The notes under the pieces were generated by a model. That model saw nothing but the letters and a program-made list of their open reading frames with translations, was not told the DNA's origin and made no database searches. 64,000 nucleotides of DNA from the NCBI RefSeq assembly GCF_030269325.1, contig NZ_BSTD01000005.1:248001-312000 (forward strand). The letters are read 5' to 3'. Both the position numbers and the translations under genes were made by a program. The DNA is from Amycolatopsis sp. NBRC 101858. GTDB lineage: Bacteria > Actinomycetota > Actinomycetes > Mycobacteriales > Pseudonocardiaceae. The stretch's first letter is position 1. Every line of letters starts with the position of its first letter. Shown piece by piece: positions 53,615 through 63,625 of this stretch.

Positions 53615-53938
53615 ATGCCGACCTACCGCGTCCTCGTCCGGGGCAAGTTCGACCGGCCCACCCAGGCCACTCGCGAGAAGCTGCTGAGCGCCCTCAAAGA
53701 AGACGACCTCGGCGGGCAGCTCTTCAGCCCGGAAGGCACGCTCACCTACAGTCACCACCTGGGCGGCTTCAGCTTCCGGGTCGCCGTCGACGTCGCTCCC
53801 GGTGACGACGCCACGCAGCGGGCCCACGACGAAGCCGAGCTGATGGCCATGGAACTGCTGGAGCGGGAGGGCTATCCGCACCGCGACCTCACCGTCAGCT
53901 CGACCTGCATGGACGACATCCGGATCAAGCGCCGCTGA
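53615..53938 (+). CDS. DUF6204-like protein
   Basis: The protein has 107 residues. A ferredoxin-like alpha/beta domain starts MPTYRVLVRGKFDRPTQATREKL and ends VSSTCMDDIRIKRR, the general pattern of DUF6204 proteins. No catalytic motif, signal or membrane helix. ATG 53615 is used because the conserved domain begins there; in-frame extension would run through the palindrome. Single-gene unit. Confidence 0.75.
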   Translation: MPTYRVLVRGKFDRPTQATREKLLSALKEDDLGGQLFSPEGTLTYSHHLGGFSFRVAVDVAPGDDATQRAHDEAELMAMELLEREGYPHRDLTVSSTCMDDIRIKRR

Positions 53939-54048
53939 GGTGTCATGTTCGTCACCGTTTCCGCAGGACAGCGGGTAAACGACCGCGCGGGGTAGCCACT
54001 ACGCTCAAAGGCATAACCCGACCGGTGCACGAGTAGAGCGGAGCCGAC

Positions 54049-55107
54049 GTGTCTGTGCCTTCCCCAGCCCCCGGGGCGGGATCCCTCCCCGCTGCGCCGG
54101 GTGGCGCCCTCGAGGACCTGCGCGCGTCGGTCGGCCTGCAGATCGCCGACGAGACCCTGCTGCGCGCGATCGCCACCGGGCTGGCCGACGTCGAGAAGCT
54201 GCTGCGCGACGTCGTCCGCAGCGACGTCCAGGCCGTCAACGACGCCGCGTTGCACCTGGTCGAGGCGGGGGGCAAACGCTTCCGCCCGCTGTTCACCCTG
54301 CTGTCGGCGCAGTTCGGCCCGAAGCAGGACGACCACGTCGTGATCGCCGCCGCCGCGGTCGAGCTGGTGCACCTCGCCACGCTCTACCACGACGACGTCA
54401 TGGACGAGGCGGACATGCGCCGCGGCGCCGAGAGCGTCAACGCGCGCTGGGACAACACCATCGCCATCCTCACCGGCGACTTCCTCTTCGCCCACGCCTC
54501 GCGCCTGGTCGCCGACCTCGGCACGGACGCGGCGCGGATCATCGCCGAGACCTTCGGCGAGCTGGTCACCGGCCAGATGCGCGAGACCGTCGGCCCCGGA
54601 CCGGGTGACGACGCAGTCGCGCACTACCTCACCGTGATCGCGCAGAAGACCGGCTCGCTGATCGCGACGTCCGGCCGCTTCGGCGGGATGATGTCCGGCG
54701 CCGCCGAGGAGCACATCCAGGCGCTGCGCCGGTTCGGCGACATCATCGGCACCGCGTTCCAGATCTCCGACGACATCATCGACATCGCCTCGCCGTCCGA
54801 CGAGCTCGGCAAGGCGCAGGGCACCGACCTGCGCGAAGGCGTCCGGACGCTGCCGATGCTGTACGCACTGGCCGATCCGGACACGGATCCGCGGCTCACC
54901 GAGCTGCTTTCGGGCCCGATCGCCGACGACGCCGTCGTCCAGGAGGCGCTGGAGCTGCTGCGGGCGAGTAGCGGACTCGAACGCGCACGCGTCACCCTTT
55001 CCGACTACGCTCAGCGCGCGCGAGCCGAGCTTGCCGCGTTGCCCGCGTCACCCGCCCGGGACGCGTGCGAGTCGGTCGCCGACTACCTGGTCGCGCGCAC
55101 GCACTAA
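54049..55107 (+). CDS. Polyprenyl diphosphate synthase (menaquinone tail)
   Basis: This 352-residue trans-isoprenyl synthase makes the long polyprenyl diphosphate used by MenA. Aspartate-rich FARM is LYHDDVMDEADMRRG and SARM is ISDDIIDIASPSDELGK; GGKRFRPLFTLL is the IPP-binding region. The residues before the FARM are small (Leu-Tyr), consistent with a long-chain product. Orthologous in position to mycobacterial grcC1. GTG start at 54049. Confidence 0.94.
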   Translation: MSVPSPAPGAGSLPAAPGGALEDLRASVGLQIADETLLRAIATGLADVEKLLRDVVRSDVQAVNDAALHLVEAGGKRFRPLFTLLSAQFGPKQDDHVVIAAAAVELVHLATLYHDDVMDEADMRRGAESVNARWDNTIAILTGDFLFAHASRLVADLGTDAARIIAETFGELVTGQMRETVGPGPGDDAVAHYLTVIAQKTGSLIATSGRFGGMMSGAAEEHIQALRRFGDIIGTAFQISDDIIDIASPSDELGKAQGTDLREGVRTLPMLYALADPDTDPRLTELLSGPIADDAVVQEALELLRASSGLERARVTLSDYAQRARAELAALPASPARDACESVADYLVARTH

Positions 55108-55123
55108 ACAGGGGCAGGGATAG

Positions 55124-56383
55124 ATGTCCATATTCGGACAGGTTTGGCTGTGGAGCCTCGCCGCGTTCTTCGTCGGAGTCCTCCTCACCTGGCTGGTGCT
55201 GGTGCTGCCGCTCCGCAAGAGCGTTCGCAAGTTGGAGAGTTCGCTGGCGCAGGCCCACGCCGACGCCGCGCGCACCCCCGCGAACGCCGCCGGGCTGGCC
55301 GCGCCGGGCACCGAGGTCTTCTCCCGGCCGGAACGCCGGCCCGAGCCGCGGCCGGAGCCGGCGCCGTCGCGGCAGGAGACGTCGTACCCGGGCACGCTGG
55401 TCGCCGCGGCGCCGCTCAACCGCGACGACGTCCACGACGACATCGACGCGGACTTCGCCGAGCTGGATTCGCAGGTGCCGCCGGGGGCGCACCCGGACCC
55501 CGACGACGCCTTCCGGCCGGAGCACGAGCCCGAGGACGACGCTTCGTACCGGGCTTCGGAGACCCAGGTCATGGCTCCGGTCGCCGAGCCGGAGGACGAG
55601 GACCCGTACCGCACGGCCGCGAGCGAATACCTGGCGCCGGAGGACGACCTCGAGCCGGCCACGCCGGCGCTTTCGCGGCTCGAGCAGCAGCTCGACGCGG
55701 AACCCGCCGCCGGTTCGCTGTTCCAGCCCCCGGCCGAGGAGTCGCACGCGCCGGCGCCGGACTGGTTCGACCACGAGCCGCCGTCCGAGCGGTCGGCGTT
55801 CGAGGAGCCGATGGAGCGCACGCGCTACCTCTCGGTCGGCGGCGAAAAGGTCGAGGAGGCCGAAGAGTCCGAGCCGGAAGAGGCGCCGCAGTACGCGTTC
55901 GCCGGCGATGACTCCGGGGCCAACGGCGAGCTGGACGTGCCGCCGGAGACCCCGGCCGAGGCGACGCAGGTGCTGCCGAAGCGGCAGCCGCGGGAGGCGC
56001 TGCGCGGCGGGTTCGAGGCGCCGCAACCGATCCAGCCGTCGATGCGCACCGTCGAGCGGCGGGAGACCGACGTTTCCGGCGCGCACAGCGGCTCGCTGTT
56101 CGAGCCGTCGGTGCAGCCGAACCAGGCGGCAGTGGCCGCACCGGAACCGCCGCCCGCGCGGCAGGTGGCCGGCGACGCGGTCCCGCCCGGCCCGTTCGGC
56201 CCCGGCTCGGCGATGCCGCGTCCCGGTGGCGGGCGGCCCGGTGACGGGTTCGAGGTGAAGGCGAGCGTGACGGCGTTGCGGTACTGCACCGAGGAATCGG
56301 CGCAGTTCCCGAAGATGGTGGCCGAGGTGTGGTTCCGGACCGCCGAGGACGCCGAGCGGGTCGGGTTCCGGCCGCTCAGCTGA
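55124..56383 (+). CDS. Membrane-anchored acidic protein with C-terminal sunset-type domain
   Basis: The protein has 419 residues. One N-terminal helix (LWSLAAFFVGVLLTWLVLVL) precedes a 330-residue disordered acidic Pro/Glu/Asp-rich region. A compact conserved end follows, GFEVKASVTALRYCTEES to AEVWFRTAEDAERVGFRPL, which matches the sunset domain of ArfC-like actinobacterial proteins. Short internal echoes occur (GSLFQP and GSLFEP; YPGTLV). It lies 16 bases after the prenyl synthase. Function unknown. Confidence 0.8.
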   Translation: MSIFGQVWLWSLAAFFVGVLLTWLVLVLPLRKSVRKLESSLAQAHADAARTPANAAGLAAPGTEVFSRPERRPEPRPEPAPSRQETSYPGTLVAAAPLNRDDVHDDIDADFAELDSQVPPGAHPDPDDAFRPEHEPEDDASYRASETQVMAPVAEPEDEDPYRTAASEYLAPEDDLEPATPALSRLEQQLDAEPAAGSLFQPPAEESHAPAPDWFDHEPPSERSAFEEPMERTRYLSVGGEKVEEAEESEPEEAPQYAFAGDDSGANGELDVPPETPAEATQVLPKRQPREALRGGFEAPQPIQPSMRTVERRETDVSGAHSGSLFEPSVQPNQAAVAAPEPPPARQVAGDAVPPGPFGPGSAMPRPGGGRPGDGFEVKASVTALRYCTEESAQFPKMVAEVWFRTAEDAERVGFRPLS

Positions 56384-56393
56384 GTTTCTCCGT

Positions 56394-56425
56394 GACGAAG
56401 GGCCGCCTCCGGGTGGCCCTTCGTC
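56394..56425. terminator. Terminator between the sunset protein and VOC genes
   Basis: Stem GACGAAGGGCC pairs with GGCCCTTCGTC around a 10-base loop, then GTTTC. It lies between convergent stops and probably serves both. Confidence 0.85.
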
Positions 56426-56428
56426 GTT

Positions 56429-56758
56429 TCAGGCCGCTTGGAACAGAACCATGGCCGCGCCGCCGGGATCGGTGACCACCACCAGGGAGCCGACCGGCAG
56501 ATCGGTGCGCTCCCGCACGATCTTTCCGCCCAGCTCCACGGCTTTCGCCGCCGCGGTGTCCACATCGGACACCGGCGCGTAGGGCAGCCACTGCGGCGCG
56601 CGGTCGTCGTCCGGCGCCAGCTCGGTCAGGCCGCCCCACGGCGCACCGTCGTCGGTCAGCAAGGCGCCGGACGATTGCCAGCCCAGCAGGTCGGCGAAGA
56701 ACCGCTTGGTGCCGTCCGCATCGGACGTCCGGACGTCGAAGAACACGAAAGGTCGCAT
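56429..56758 (-). CDS. VOC family (glyoxalase/bleomycin resistance-like) protein
   Basis: The protein has 109 residues, one VOC module pair: MRPFVFFDVRTSDADGTKRFFADLLGW at the start and PVSDVDTAAAKAVELGGKIV to VVTDPGGAAMVLFQ at the end. Metal ligands are not clearly conserved, so it may bind a ligand rather than catalyse. A perfect 18-bp palindrome sits 11 bases upstream of ATG 56758, implying repressor control. Confidence 0.88.
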   Translation of the reverse strand: MRPFVFFDVRTSDADGTKRFFADLLGWQSSGALLTDDGAPWGGLTELAPDDDRAPQWLPYAPVSDVDTAAAKAVELGGKIVRERTDLPVGSLVVVTDPGGAAMVLFQAA

Positions 56759-56768
56759 GACCCAAAAC

Positions 56769-56786
56769 TTAGGACACGTGTCCTAA
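56769..56786. promoter_or_regulatory. Perfect 18-bp palindromic operator upstream of the VOC gene
   Basis: TTAGGACACGTGTCCTAA is fully self-complementary and centred on CACGTG. It lies in the promoter position of the VOC gene. The form fits TetR or MarR family operators, yet no such regulator gene is adjacent. Confidence 0.8.
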
Positions 56787-56806
56787 CTCTGGCAACCCCC
56801 GAAACG

Positions 56807-56843
56807 CCGAAGGCCGCCACGCGCTGGGCGTGGCGGCCTTCGG
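56807..56843 (-). terminator. Terminator of the korAB operon
   Basis: A perfect 16-bp stem (CCGAAGGCCGCCACGC with GCGTGGCGGCCTTCGG) and 5-base loop lie 12 bases after the korB stop on the minus strand, followed by GTTTCG. Confidence 0.9.
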
Positions 56844-56854
56844 AAGAGCGGGAA

Positions 56855-57915
56855 CTACGCGACCGTCCAGGTGTCCTTGCCGCGCAGGAGCGCCTGCAGG
56901 TCGGGCGTGCGGGCCGCGCGGGCCTGCTCGACCTGGGCGCGGGCGCCGTCGTCGTACGTCGGGCGCTCGACCTGGCGGAGGATGCCCGTCGGGACGTGGT
57001 TGAGGCTCTGGTCGCCGAGGCGCGACAGCGCGAACGCGTACGACGTGTCGTGGATCGACGGGTCGTGCACCACGACGTTGTCCTCGCCGATGTCCGCGAC
57101 CTTCGCGACGTCGAGGCCGCCCCATTCACCGCGCTTGACGCCGAACTCCTGGTTGGGGCCGAAGCGGATCGGCTCGCCGGCGCGCAGCGGGATCAGCCGG
57201 GCGGCGGCCTCGTCGGCGTCCTTGAGGACGTCGAACGCGCCGTCGTTGAAGATCGGGCAGTTCTGGTAGATCTCCACCAGCGCCGACCCGCGGTGCTGCG
57301 CCGCCGCCTGCAGGACCTCGGTGAGGCCCTTGCGGTCGGAGTCCATCGCCCGGCCCACGAACGACGCCTCCGCGCCGATCGCCAGCGAGAGCGGGTTGAA
57401 CGGCGTGTCCACCGACCCCATCGGCGTCGACTTCGTGACCATGCCCTGGCCCGACGTCGGGGAGTACTGGCCCTTGGTCAGGCCGTAGATCCGGTTGTTG
57501 AACAGCAGGATCTTGATGTTCACGTTGCGGCGCAGCGCGTGGATCAGGTGGTTGCCGCCGATGGACAGCGCGTCGCCGTCACCGGTGACGACCCACACCG
57601 ACAGGTCCGGGCGCGTGGTCGCCAGGCCGGTCGCGATCGACGGCGCGCGGCCGTGGATCGAGTGCATGCCGTAGGTGTTGAGGTAGTACGGGAAGCGCGA
57701 CGAGCAGCCGATGCCCGAGATGAAGACGATGTTCTCGCGCTTGAGGCCGAGCGTGGGCAAGAAGGACTGCACCGCGTTGAGCACGACGTAGTCGCCGCAG
57801 CCGGGGCACCAGCGGACTTCCTGGTCGGACTTGTAGTCCTTGGCTTTCTGCGGCTCGTCGGTCGTCGGCACAAGGTCGAGGCCGCCGACGGTCGGGAGCC
57901 CGATGTCGATCGCGG

Positions 57916-57919
<4 letters not shown>
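56855..57919 (-). CDS. korB: 2-oxoacid:ferredoxin oxidoreductase, beta subunit
   Basis: This 354-residue ThDP-binding subunit shows WCPGCGDYVVLNAV (Cys pair for the Fe-S cluster), GIGCSSRFPYYL and the ThDP-Mg motif GDGDALSIGGNHLIHALRRN, then NNRIYGLTKGQYSPTS. With KorA it oxidises 2-oxoglutarate (or another 2-oxoacid) to acyl-CoA and reduced ferredoxin. The ATG overlaps the korA stop (ATGA). The aerobic actinobacterial KorAB type is inferred. Confidence 0.95.
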
Positions 57920-59832
<1,913 letters not shown>

Positions 59833-60094
59833 GGGTCAGGGATTCCCTCTCTCCCGACGTTGCGGCCATCGGTCACCTGCCCGGTGTCGTGACAGGCGGA
59901 TCACCAGGCCCTACCACGAGGTTAGCTCGCGTCCGACCACGATGTTCCTAGACTCCCGCCGTCCGGAACGACCTCATTACTGCGCTACCGCTTCTTCTGT
60001 GCTGGTCCGACAAATATGTGTGACCGATGGTAACGGGTAAACCCCTGTCCTCGCTGTGACCCGAGTCTCGCGTAGGGGTGTCCACTTGGTGGGA

Positions 60095-60850
60095 TCAGGA
60101 ATGGGACCGGATCCGCGCCCGCATGGCCTCGAGCCGGTCGGCGAACTCCGGCGAGGCCAGCGACGCGAGCTGGGGCTGGATCTCGACGTCGACGGCGTCG
60201 GCGTGCGCGGCCAGCGAGGCGGTCGTCCGGAGGCTGCGCTTGGTGGCCAGGAGCGCCGCCCGCGGCGCGGCGACGGCCGGGGCGGCGAGCTCTTTCGCGG
60301 CGGCGACGAGGTCGCCTTCGACCACTCTGAGCGCCAGGCCGGCGCGCACGGCGGCGTCGGCGTCGAGCGGCTGCCCGAACAACGTCATCGCGGCGGCCTG
60401 CTGCGGGCCGGCCAGCCGCTGCGTCATCCAGGTCATCCCGCCGCCGGGATGCAGCCCGAGCTCGAGGAACCGGGCGACGAACTTCGCGCGCGGCCCGGCG
60501 AGCCGGACGTCGGCGGCGAGCGCCAGGTTCAGCCCGGCCCCGACGGCGGCGCCCCCGACCGCGGCGATGGTCGGCAGCGTGCACCGCGCGACGGCGAGGA
60601 AGCCCTCGTAGATGGCCCGCAGGCCGGTCTCGTCGGCGCTGCCCAGCGCGGTCAGGTCGGCCCCGGCGCAGAAGGCGGGCGGCGTGCCGGTGATGACGAC
60701 GGCGTGGACGTCTTCGTCCTGTTCGGCGGCTTCGACGGCGGCCGCGAGCTGGGCGGAGAGGTCGAGGGTGAGCGCGTTGCGGCTGCCGGGCGCGTCGACG
60801 GTCAGCAGCGCGACGCCGCCGGTGTGCTCGCTGACGATGCTGTCGGTCAT
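60095..60850 (-). CDS. Enoyl-CoA hydratase/isomerase family protein
   Basis: This 251-residue crotonase-fold protein has oxyanion-hole loops FCAGADLTALG and GGAAVGAGLNLALAADVRLAG and the C-terminal helix region. The usual second catalytic Glu region reads FLELGLHPGGGMTW, so one acidic residue of the hydratase pair is kept and the other is less clear. Physiological substrate unknown. ATG 60850; 22 bases separate it from the divergent small protein gene. Confidence 0.92.
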   Translation of the reverse strand: MTDSIVSEHTGGVALLTVDAPGSRNALTLDLSAQLAAAVEAAEQDEDVHAVVITGTPPAFCAGADLTALGSADETGLRAIYEGFLAVARCTLPTIAAVGGAAVGAGLNLALAADVRLAGPRAKFVARFLELGLHPGGGMTWMTQRLAGPQQAAAMTLFGQPLDADAAVRAGLALRVVEGDLVAAAKELAAPAVAAPRAALLATKRSLRTTASLAAHADAVDVEIQPQLASLASPEFADRLEAMRARIRSHS

Positions 60851-60872
60851 CGGGTCAGGGTATTAGTGGTGC

Positions 60873-61241
60873 ATGGGGGAATTGCTGGTGGTGCTGGTCG
60901 GCAACCTGCTGACGATGATCGACATGTCGGAGCTGTTCGGCGCTCGCCGTCGCCGCGCCCGGGCCGCGGCCGCCGCCCGCGGCTCGCGGGTGGAGTTCCC
61001 GTGCGTACTGCGCGACGACGAGGCGACGTCCGGTCGCGAACGGCGTGGCTGGATCGCGGTGGGCGAGGGCCCGGCGACGTGGCGCACGCCCGGCTCCGAG
61101 CCGGTGCCGTTCGACCCGGGCGAGCTGACGATGCAGGCGGTGGACAAGCAGTCGGTGACGTTCCACGCGGCGGGCGGCCGGACGGAGCTGCGGCTGCACC
61201 CGGACGAGGCCCCGCTGGTCTTGCGGGCCCTCGCGGGCTGA
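60873..61241 (+). CDS. Small conserved-looking protein, DUF2550-like
   Basis: The protein has 122 residues. A short hydrophobic start (ELLVVLVGNLLTMI) precedes an Arg-rich stretch (ARRRRARAAAAARGSR) and a beta-rich domain (VEFPCVLRDD; RRGWIAVGEGPATWRTPG; LTMQAVDKQSVTFHAAGGRTELRLHPDEAPLVLRALAG). The plan resembles actinobacterial DUF2550 proteins but the match is weak. Divergent from the hydratase-like gene. Confidence 0.65.
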   Translation: MGELLVVLVGNLLTMIDMSELFGARRRRARAAAAARGSRVEFPCVLRDDEATSGRERRGWIAVGEGPATWRTPGSEPVPFDPGELTMQAVDKQSVTFHAAGGRTELRLHPDEAPLVLRALAG

Positions 61242-61285
61242 GGTCCCGAAATCGTCGGTGCCCGCCGATAAGCTGGAAAACGGGG

Positions 61286-61308
61286 GCCGGAGGCGTCACT
61301 CCTCCGGC
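61286..61308. terminator. Hairpin at convergent gene ends
   Basis: GCCGGAGG pairs with CCTCCGGC around a 7-base loop. It spans the stop of the Lrp gene and lies 45 bases beyond the plus-strand stop at 61241. Confidence 0.5.
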
Positions 61309-61742
61309 GTCGGCGGCCGCTCCAGCAGCCGTGAAAGCACCACCGTCGACACCGTCCGGTCCACGATCTCCAGCCCGCGCAGCCGCTCCAGCGCCGTCTC
61401 CAGGTGGTGGATGTCCGCCGCCCGCAGGTGGACGATCGCGTCCGCCGCCCCCGAGACCGTATACGCCGCCACCACCTCCGGGAGCGGCTCCAGCCTGGCC
61501 CTGATCCGGGCCGGGGTGATGTTGCCCTGGCACGTGACCTCGACGAACGCCTCCGTGCCCCAGCCCAGCGCCTCCGGGTCGACCACCGCCGTGAAGCCCC
61601 GCAGGATGCCCGTCTCCAGCAACCGGTCGACCCGCCGCTTCACCGCCGGGGCGGACAGGCCGACCACTTTGCCGATCTCCGCGTAGCTCGAGCGGGCGTT
61701 CGCCACGAGACACGAAACGATTCGCTGGTCGATGGTGTTCAC
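61296..61742 (-). CDS. Lrp/AsnC family regulator, probable regulator of ddaH
   Basis: This 148-residue protein has its winged helix at the start (NTIDQRIVSCLVANARSSYAEIGKVVGLSAPAVKRRVDRLLE) and a RAM domain (VAAYTVSGAADAIVHLRAADIHHLETAL). GTG 61742 gives the usual short N-terminus; GTG 61751 is in frame. Divergent from a dimethylargininase-like gene. An equivalent Lrp/ddaH pairing occurs near arginine and ornithine genes in mycobacteria as I recall, so arginine-type effectors are likely. Confidence 0.92.
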   Translation of the reverse strand: MNTIDQRIVSCLVANARSSYAEIGKVVGLSAPAVKRRVDRLLETGILRGFTAVVDPEALGWGTEAFVEVTCQGNITPARIRARLEPLPEVVAAYTVSGAADAIVHLRAADIHHLETALERLRGLEIVDRTVSTVVLSRLLERPPTPEE

Positions 61743-61780
61743 ACGCAACACTTAGCACAGATACGCGCAGCGAACAGCGA

Positions 61781-61810
61781 TTGATTGCGAGTTTAGGCGC
61801 GCCTTACCCT
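61781..61810 (+). promoter_or_regulatory. Candidate ddaH promoter with internal palindrome
   Basis: TTGATT (61781) and TACCCT (61805) are 18 bases apart. The 10-bp palindrome AGGCGCGCCT at 61795-61804 lies just before the -10 box. ATG 61817 follows 6 bases later, so the message may be leaderless. Could be bound by the divergent Lrp protein. Confidence 0.45.
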
Positions 61811-61816
61811 GCAATC

Positions 61817-62662
61817 ATGCAGGGATCATCGCCAATGCGCGTACCGACCACCCGTCGATACCTGATGTGCCCCCCGCGCCACTTCGCGGTGGACTACGTG
61901 ATCAACCCCTGGATGGACCCGACCCAGCCGGTCAGCGCCGACGTCGCCGTCGCGCAGTGGACCGAGCTGCGCGACACCTACCGCCGCCTCGGCCACACCG
62001 TCGAGGAGATCGACGCCCAGCCCGGCCTGCCCGACATGGTCTTCGCCGCGAACTCCGGCACCGTCGTCGACGGCCGCGTCCTCGGCTCGCGGTTCCGCGC
62101 GCCGCAGCGCGCCGCCGAAGCCGAGCACTTCCGCCGCTGGTTCGTCGAGCACGGCTACCGCGACATCACCATGCCCGAGAAGATCAACGAGGCCGAGGGC
62201 GACTTCGCCTGGACCGGCACGCTGCTGCTGGCCGGCACCGGCTTCCGCACCGACCCGGCCGCGCACGCCGAAGCGCAGGAGGTCCTCGGCGTCCCGGTCG
62301 TCTCGCTGCACCTGATCGACCCGCGCTACTACCACCTCGACACGGCGCTGTTCGTGCTCGCCGAAGCGACGGACACGACGCGCGCGCAGATCGTCTACTA
62401 CCCGGAGGCCTTCTCGGCCGGCTCACGCCGCGTGCTCGAGCGGCTCTTCCCGGACGCCGTGCTCGCGACGAAGGAAGACGCCGAGTGCTTCGGCCTCAAC
62501 GGCGTGTCCGATGGCCGCAACGTCGTCCTGCCCGTCGAGGCCACCCGATTGGGTGAACTCCTCGCCGATCGGGGGTACGAGCCGGTGTACGTCGACATCT
62601 CCGAGCTGCGGAAAGCCGGTGGCGGGCCGAAGTGCTGCACCCTGGAAATCCGGAAGGGCTGA
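61817..62662 (+). CDS. ddaH: Dimethylargininase-like amidinohydrolase
   Basis: This 281-residue guanidino-group-modifying enzyme has MCPPRHFAVDYVINPWM at the start, the FAANSGTVVDG loop and EAEGDFAWTG (Glu/Asp binding guanidine). The catalytic His is in DPRYYHLDTAL and the nucleophile is a Cys in PKCCTLEIRKG. It would hydrolyse methylarginine or a related guanidino compound to citrulline. ATG 61817 or ATG 61835 are both possible starts. Regulation by the divergent Lrp gene is probable. Confidence 0.9.
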   Translation: MQGSSPMRVPTTRRYLMCPPRHFAVDYVINPWMDPTQPVSADVAVAQWTELRDTYRRLGHTVEEIDAQPGLPDMVFAANSGTVVDGRVLGSRFRAPQRAAEAEHFRRWFVEHGYRDITMPEKINEAEGDFAWTGTLLLAGTGFRTDPAAHAEAQEVLGVPVVSLHLIDPRYYHLDTALFVLAEATDTTRAQIVYYPEAFSAGSRRVLERLFPDAVLATKEDAECFGLNGVSDGRNVVLPVEATRLGELLADRGYEPVYVDISELRKAGGGPKCCTLEIRKG

Positions 62663-62749
62663 TTTTCCGGAAAACCTGTAACTCACCCGTTTGCCATGGC
62701 GATTAATCGAGGTAACAAATCGACTACTCGCGGTGGCAGGCGGTGGGGA

Positions 62750-63403
62750 ATGGTGACCGTGAACCTCGCCGTGCACGGGATCGGGCGGCCGGCTCGCCAG
62801 CTCGACCCCGGCGAGGACGAGCGCTGGGTGACGGTCGAGCAGTTCGAGCGGGTGCTGGACGCCGTCGGCGAACGCGACGACGTCCACCTCACCTTCGACG
62901 ACGGCAACGAGTCCGACGTCGAGGTCGTCCTGCCGCGGCTGGTCGACCGCGGCCTGAAGGCGGAGTTCTTCCCGCTCGCCGGCCGCCTCGGCCAGCGCGG
63001 CTACCTCGACCGCGACGCCCTGCGCGAGCTGGCGCGAGCGGGCATGGAGATCGGCTCGCACGGATGGGAGCCGCGCGACTGGCGCAGGCTCGACGAGCGG
63101 CACGCCCGCCGCGAGCTGACCGACGCGCCGAAGCTCCTCGGCGACCTGTGCGGCCGTCCGGTGCGCCGGTTCTCGCTGCCGTTCGGCGCGTACGACCGGC
63201 AGGTGCTGACCCGGCTGCGGCAGGCGGGCGCGACCCGGGTGTACACGAGCGACGGCGGCGCGGCGAGCCACGACGGGTGGCTGCAGGCGCGGACGGAGCT
63301 CCGGCACGACCTCGACGGCGCCTGGCTGGACGACGTGCTCGTCGCCGGGCGCCGGCGGGCCGGGAACTGGGTGAGCCGGGTGTTCCGGCGCCCCGCTCGC
63401 TGA
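62750..63403 (+). CDS. Polysaccharide deacetylase family protein (NodB-like)
   Basis: The protein has 217 residues. NodB motif 1 is HLTFDDGNESD with the catalytic and metal Asp; motif 2 is EIGSHGWEPRDWR, where the His pair is only partly kept (one His plus Trp); RFSLPFGAYDR is motif 3. No signal peptide from ATG 62750; the in-frame ATG 62696 gives a basic, non-hydrophobic start. Likely a cytosolic or unusual deacetylase. Adjacent to a chitosanase, suggesting amino-sugar polymer use. Confidence 0.85.
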   Translation: MVTVNLAVHGIGRPARQLDPGEDERWVTVEQFERVLDAVGERDDVHLTFDDGNESDVEVVLPRLVDRGLKAEFFPLAGRLGQRGYLDRDALRELARAGMEIGSHGWEPRDWRRLDERHARRELTDAPKLLGDLCGRPVRRFSLPFGAYDRQVLTRLRQAGATRVYTSDGGAASHDGWLQARTELRHDLDGAWLDDVLVAGRRRAGNWVSRVFRRPAR

Positions 63404-63592
63404 CGTCGCAAGCGCTTTTGCCGGATCGGGTGTGGTCCCGGTCATCGGCACAGGGCCGGGATCGATTTCCCCGGGCGGGCGACCGGTGAGCAGCCTTTTC
63501 GTCAACCGGGCCCGCATGATGGGAAATTCTCGCACCGTCAGGTCTTGTACCGGCCTTCGTCACGGGTGCATCCTGGTCGCCTCGCCGCCGTA

Positions 63593-63605
63593 AGGAAAGT
63601 TTCCT
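63593..63605. promoter_or_regulatory. Palindromic operator upstream of the chitosanase gene
   Basis: AGGAAA-G-TTTCCT, a perfect 6-bp inverted repeat around one base, 21 bases before the start. AGGAAA/TTTCCT repeats of this form resemble ROK-family (CsnR-like) sites of streptomycete chitosanase genes as I remember them. Confidence 0.6.
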
Positions 63606-63625
63606 AACTAAAGGGAGCACCAGGA

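Noticed and set aside
63410..63417. AAGCGCTT palindrome after the deacetylase as an operator
   Set aside because: Only 8 bp, located at a gene end, with no second half-site or promoter; such motifs occur by chance.
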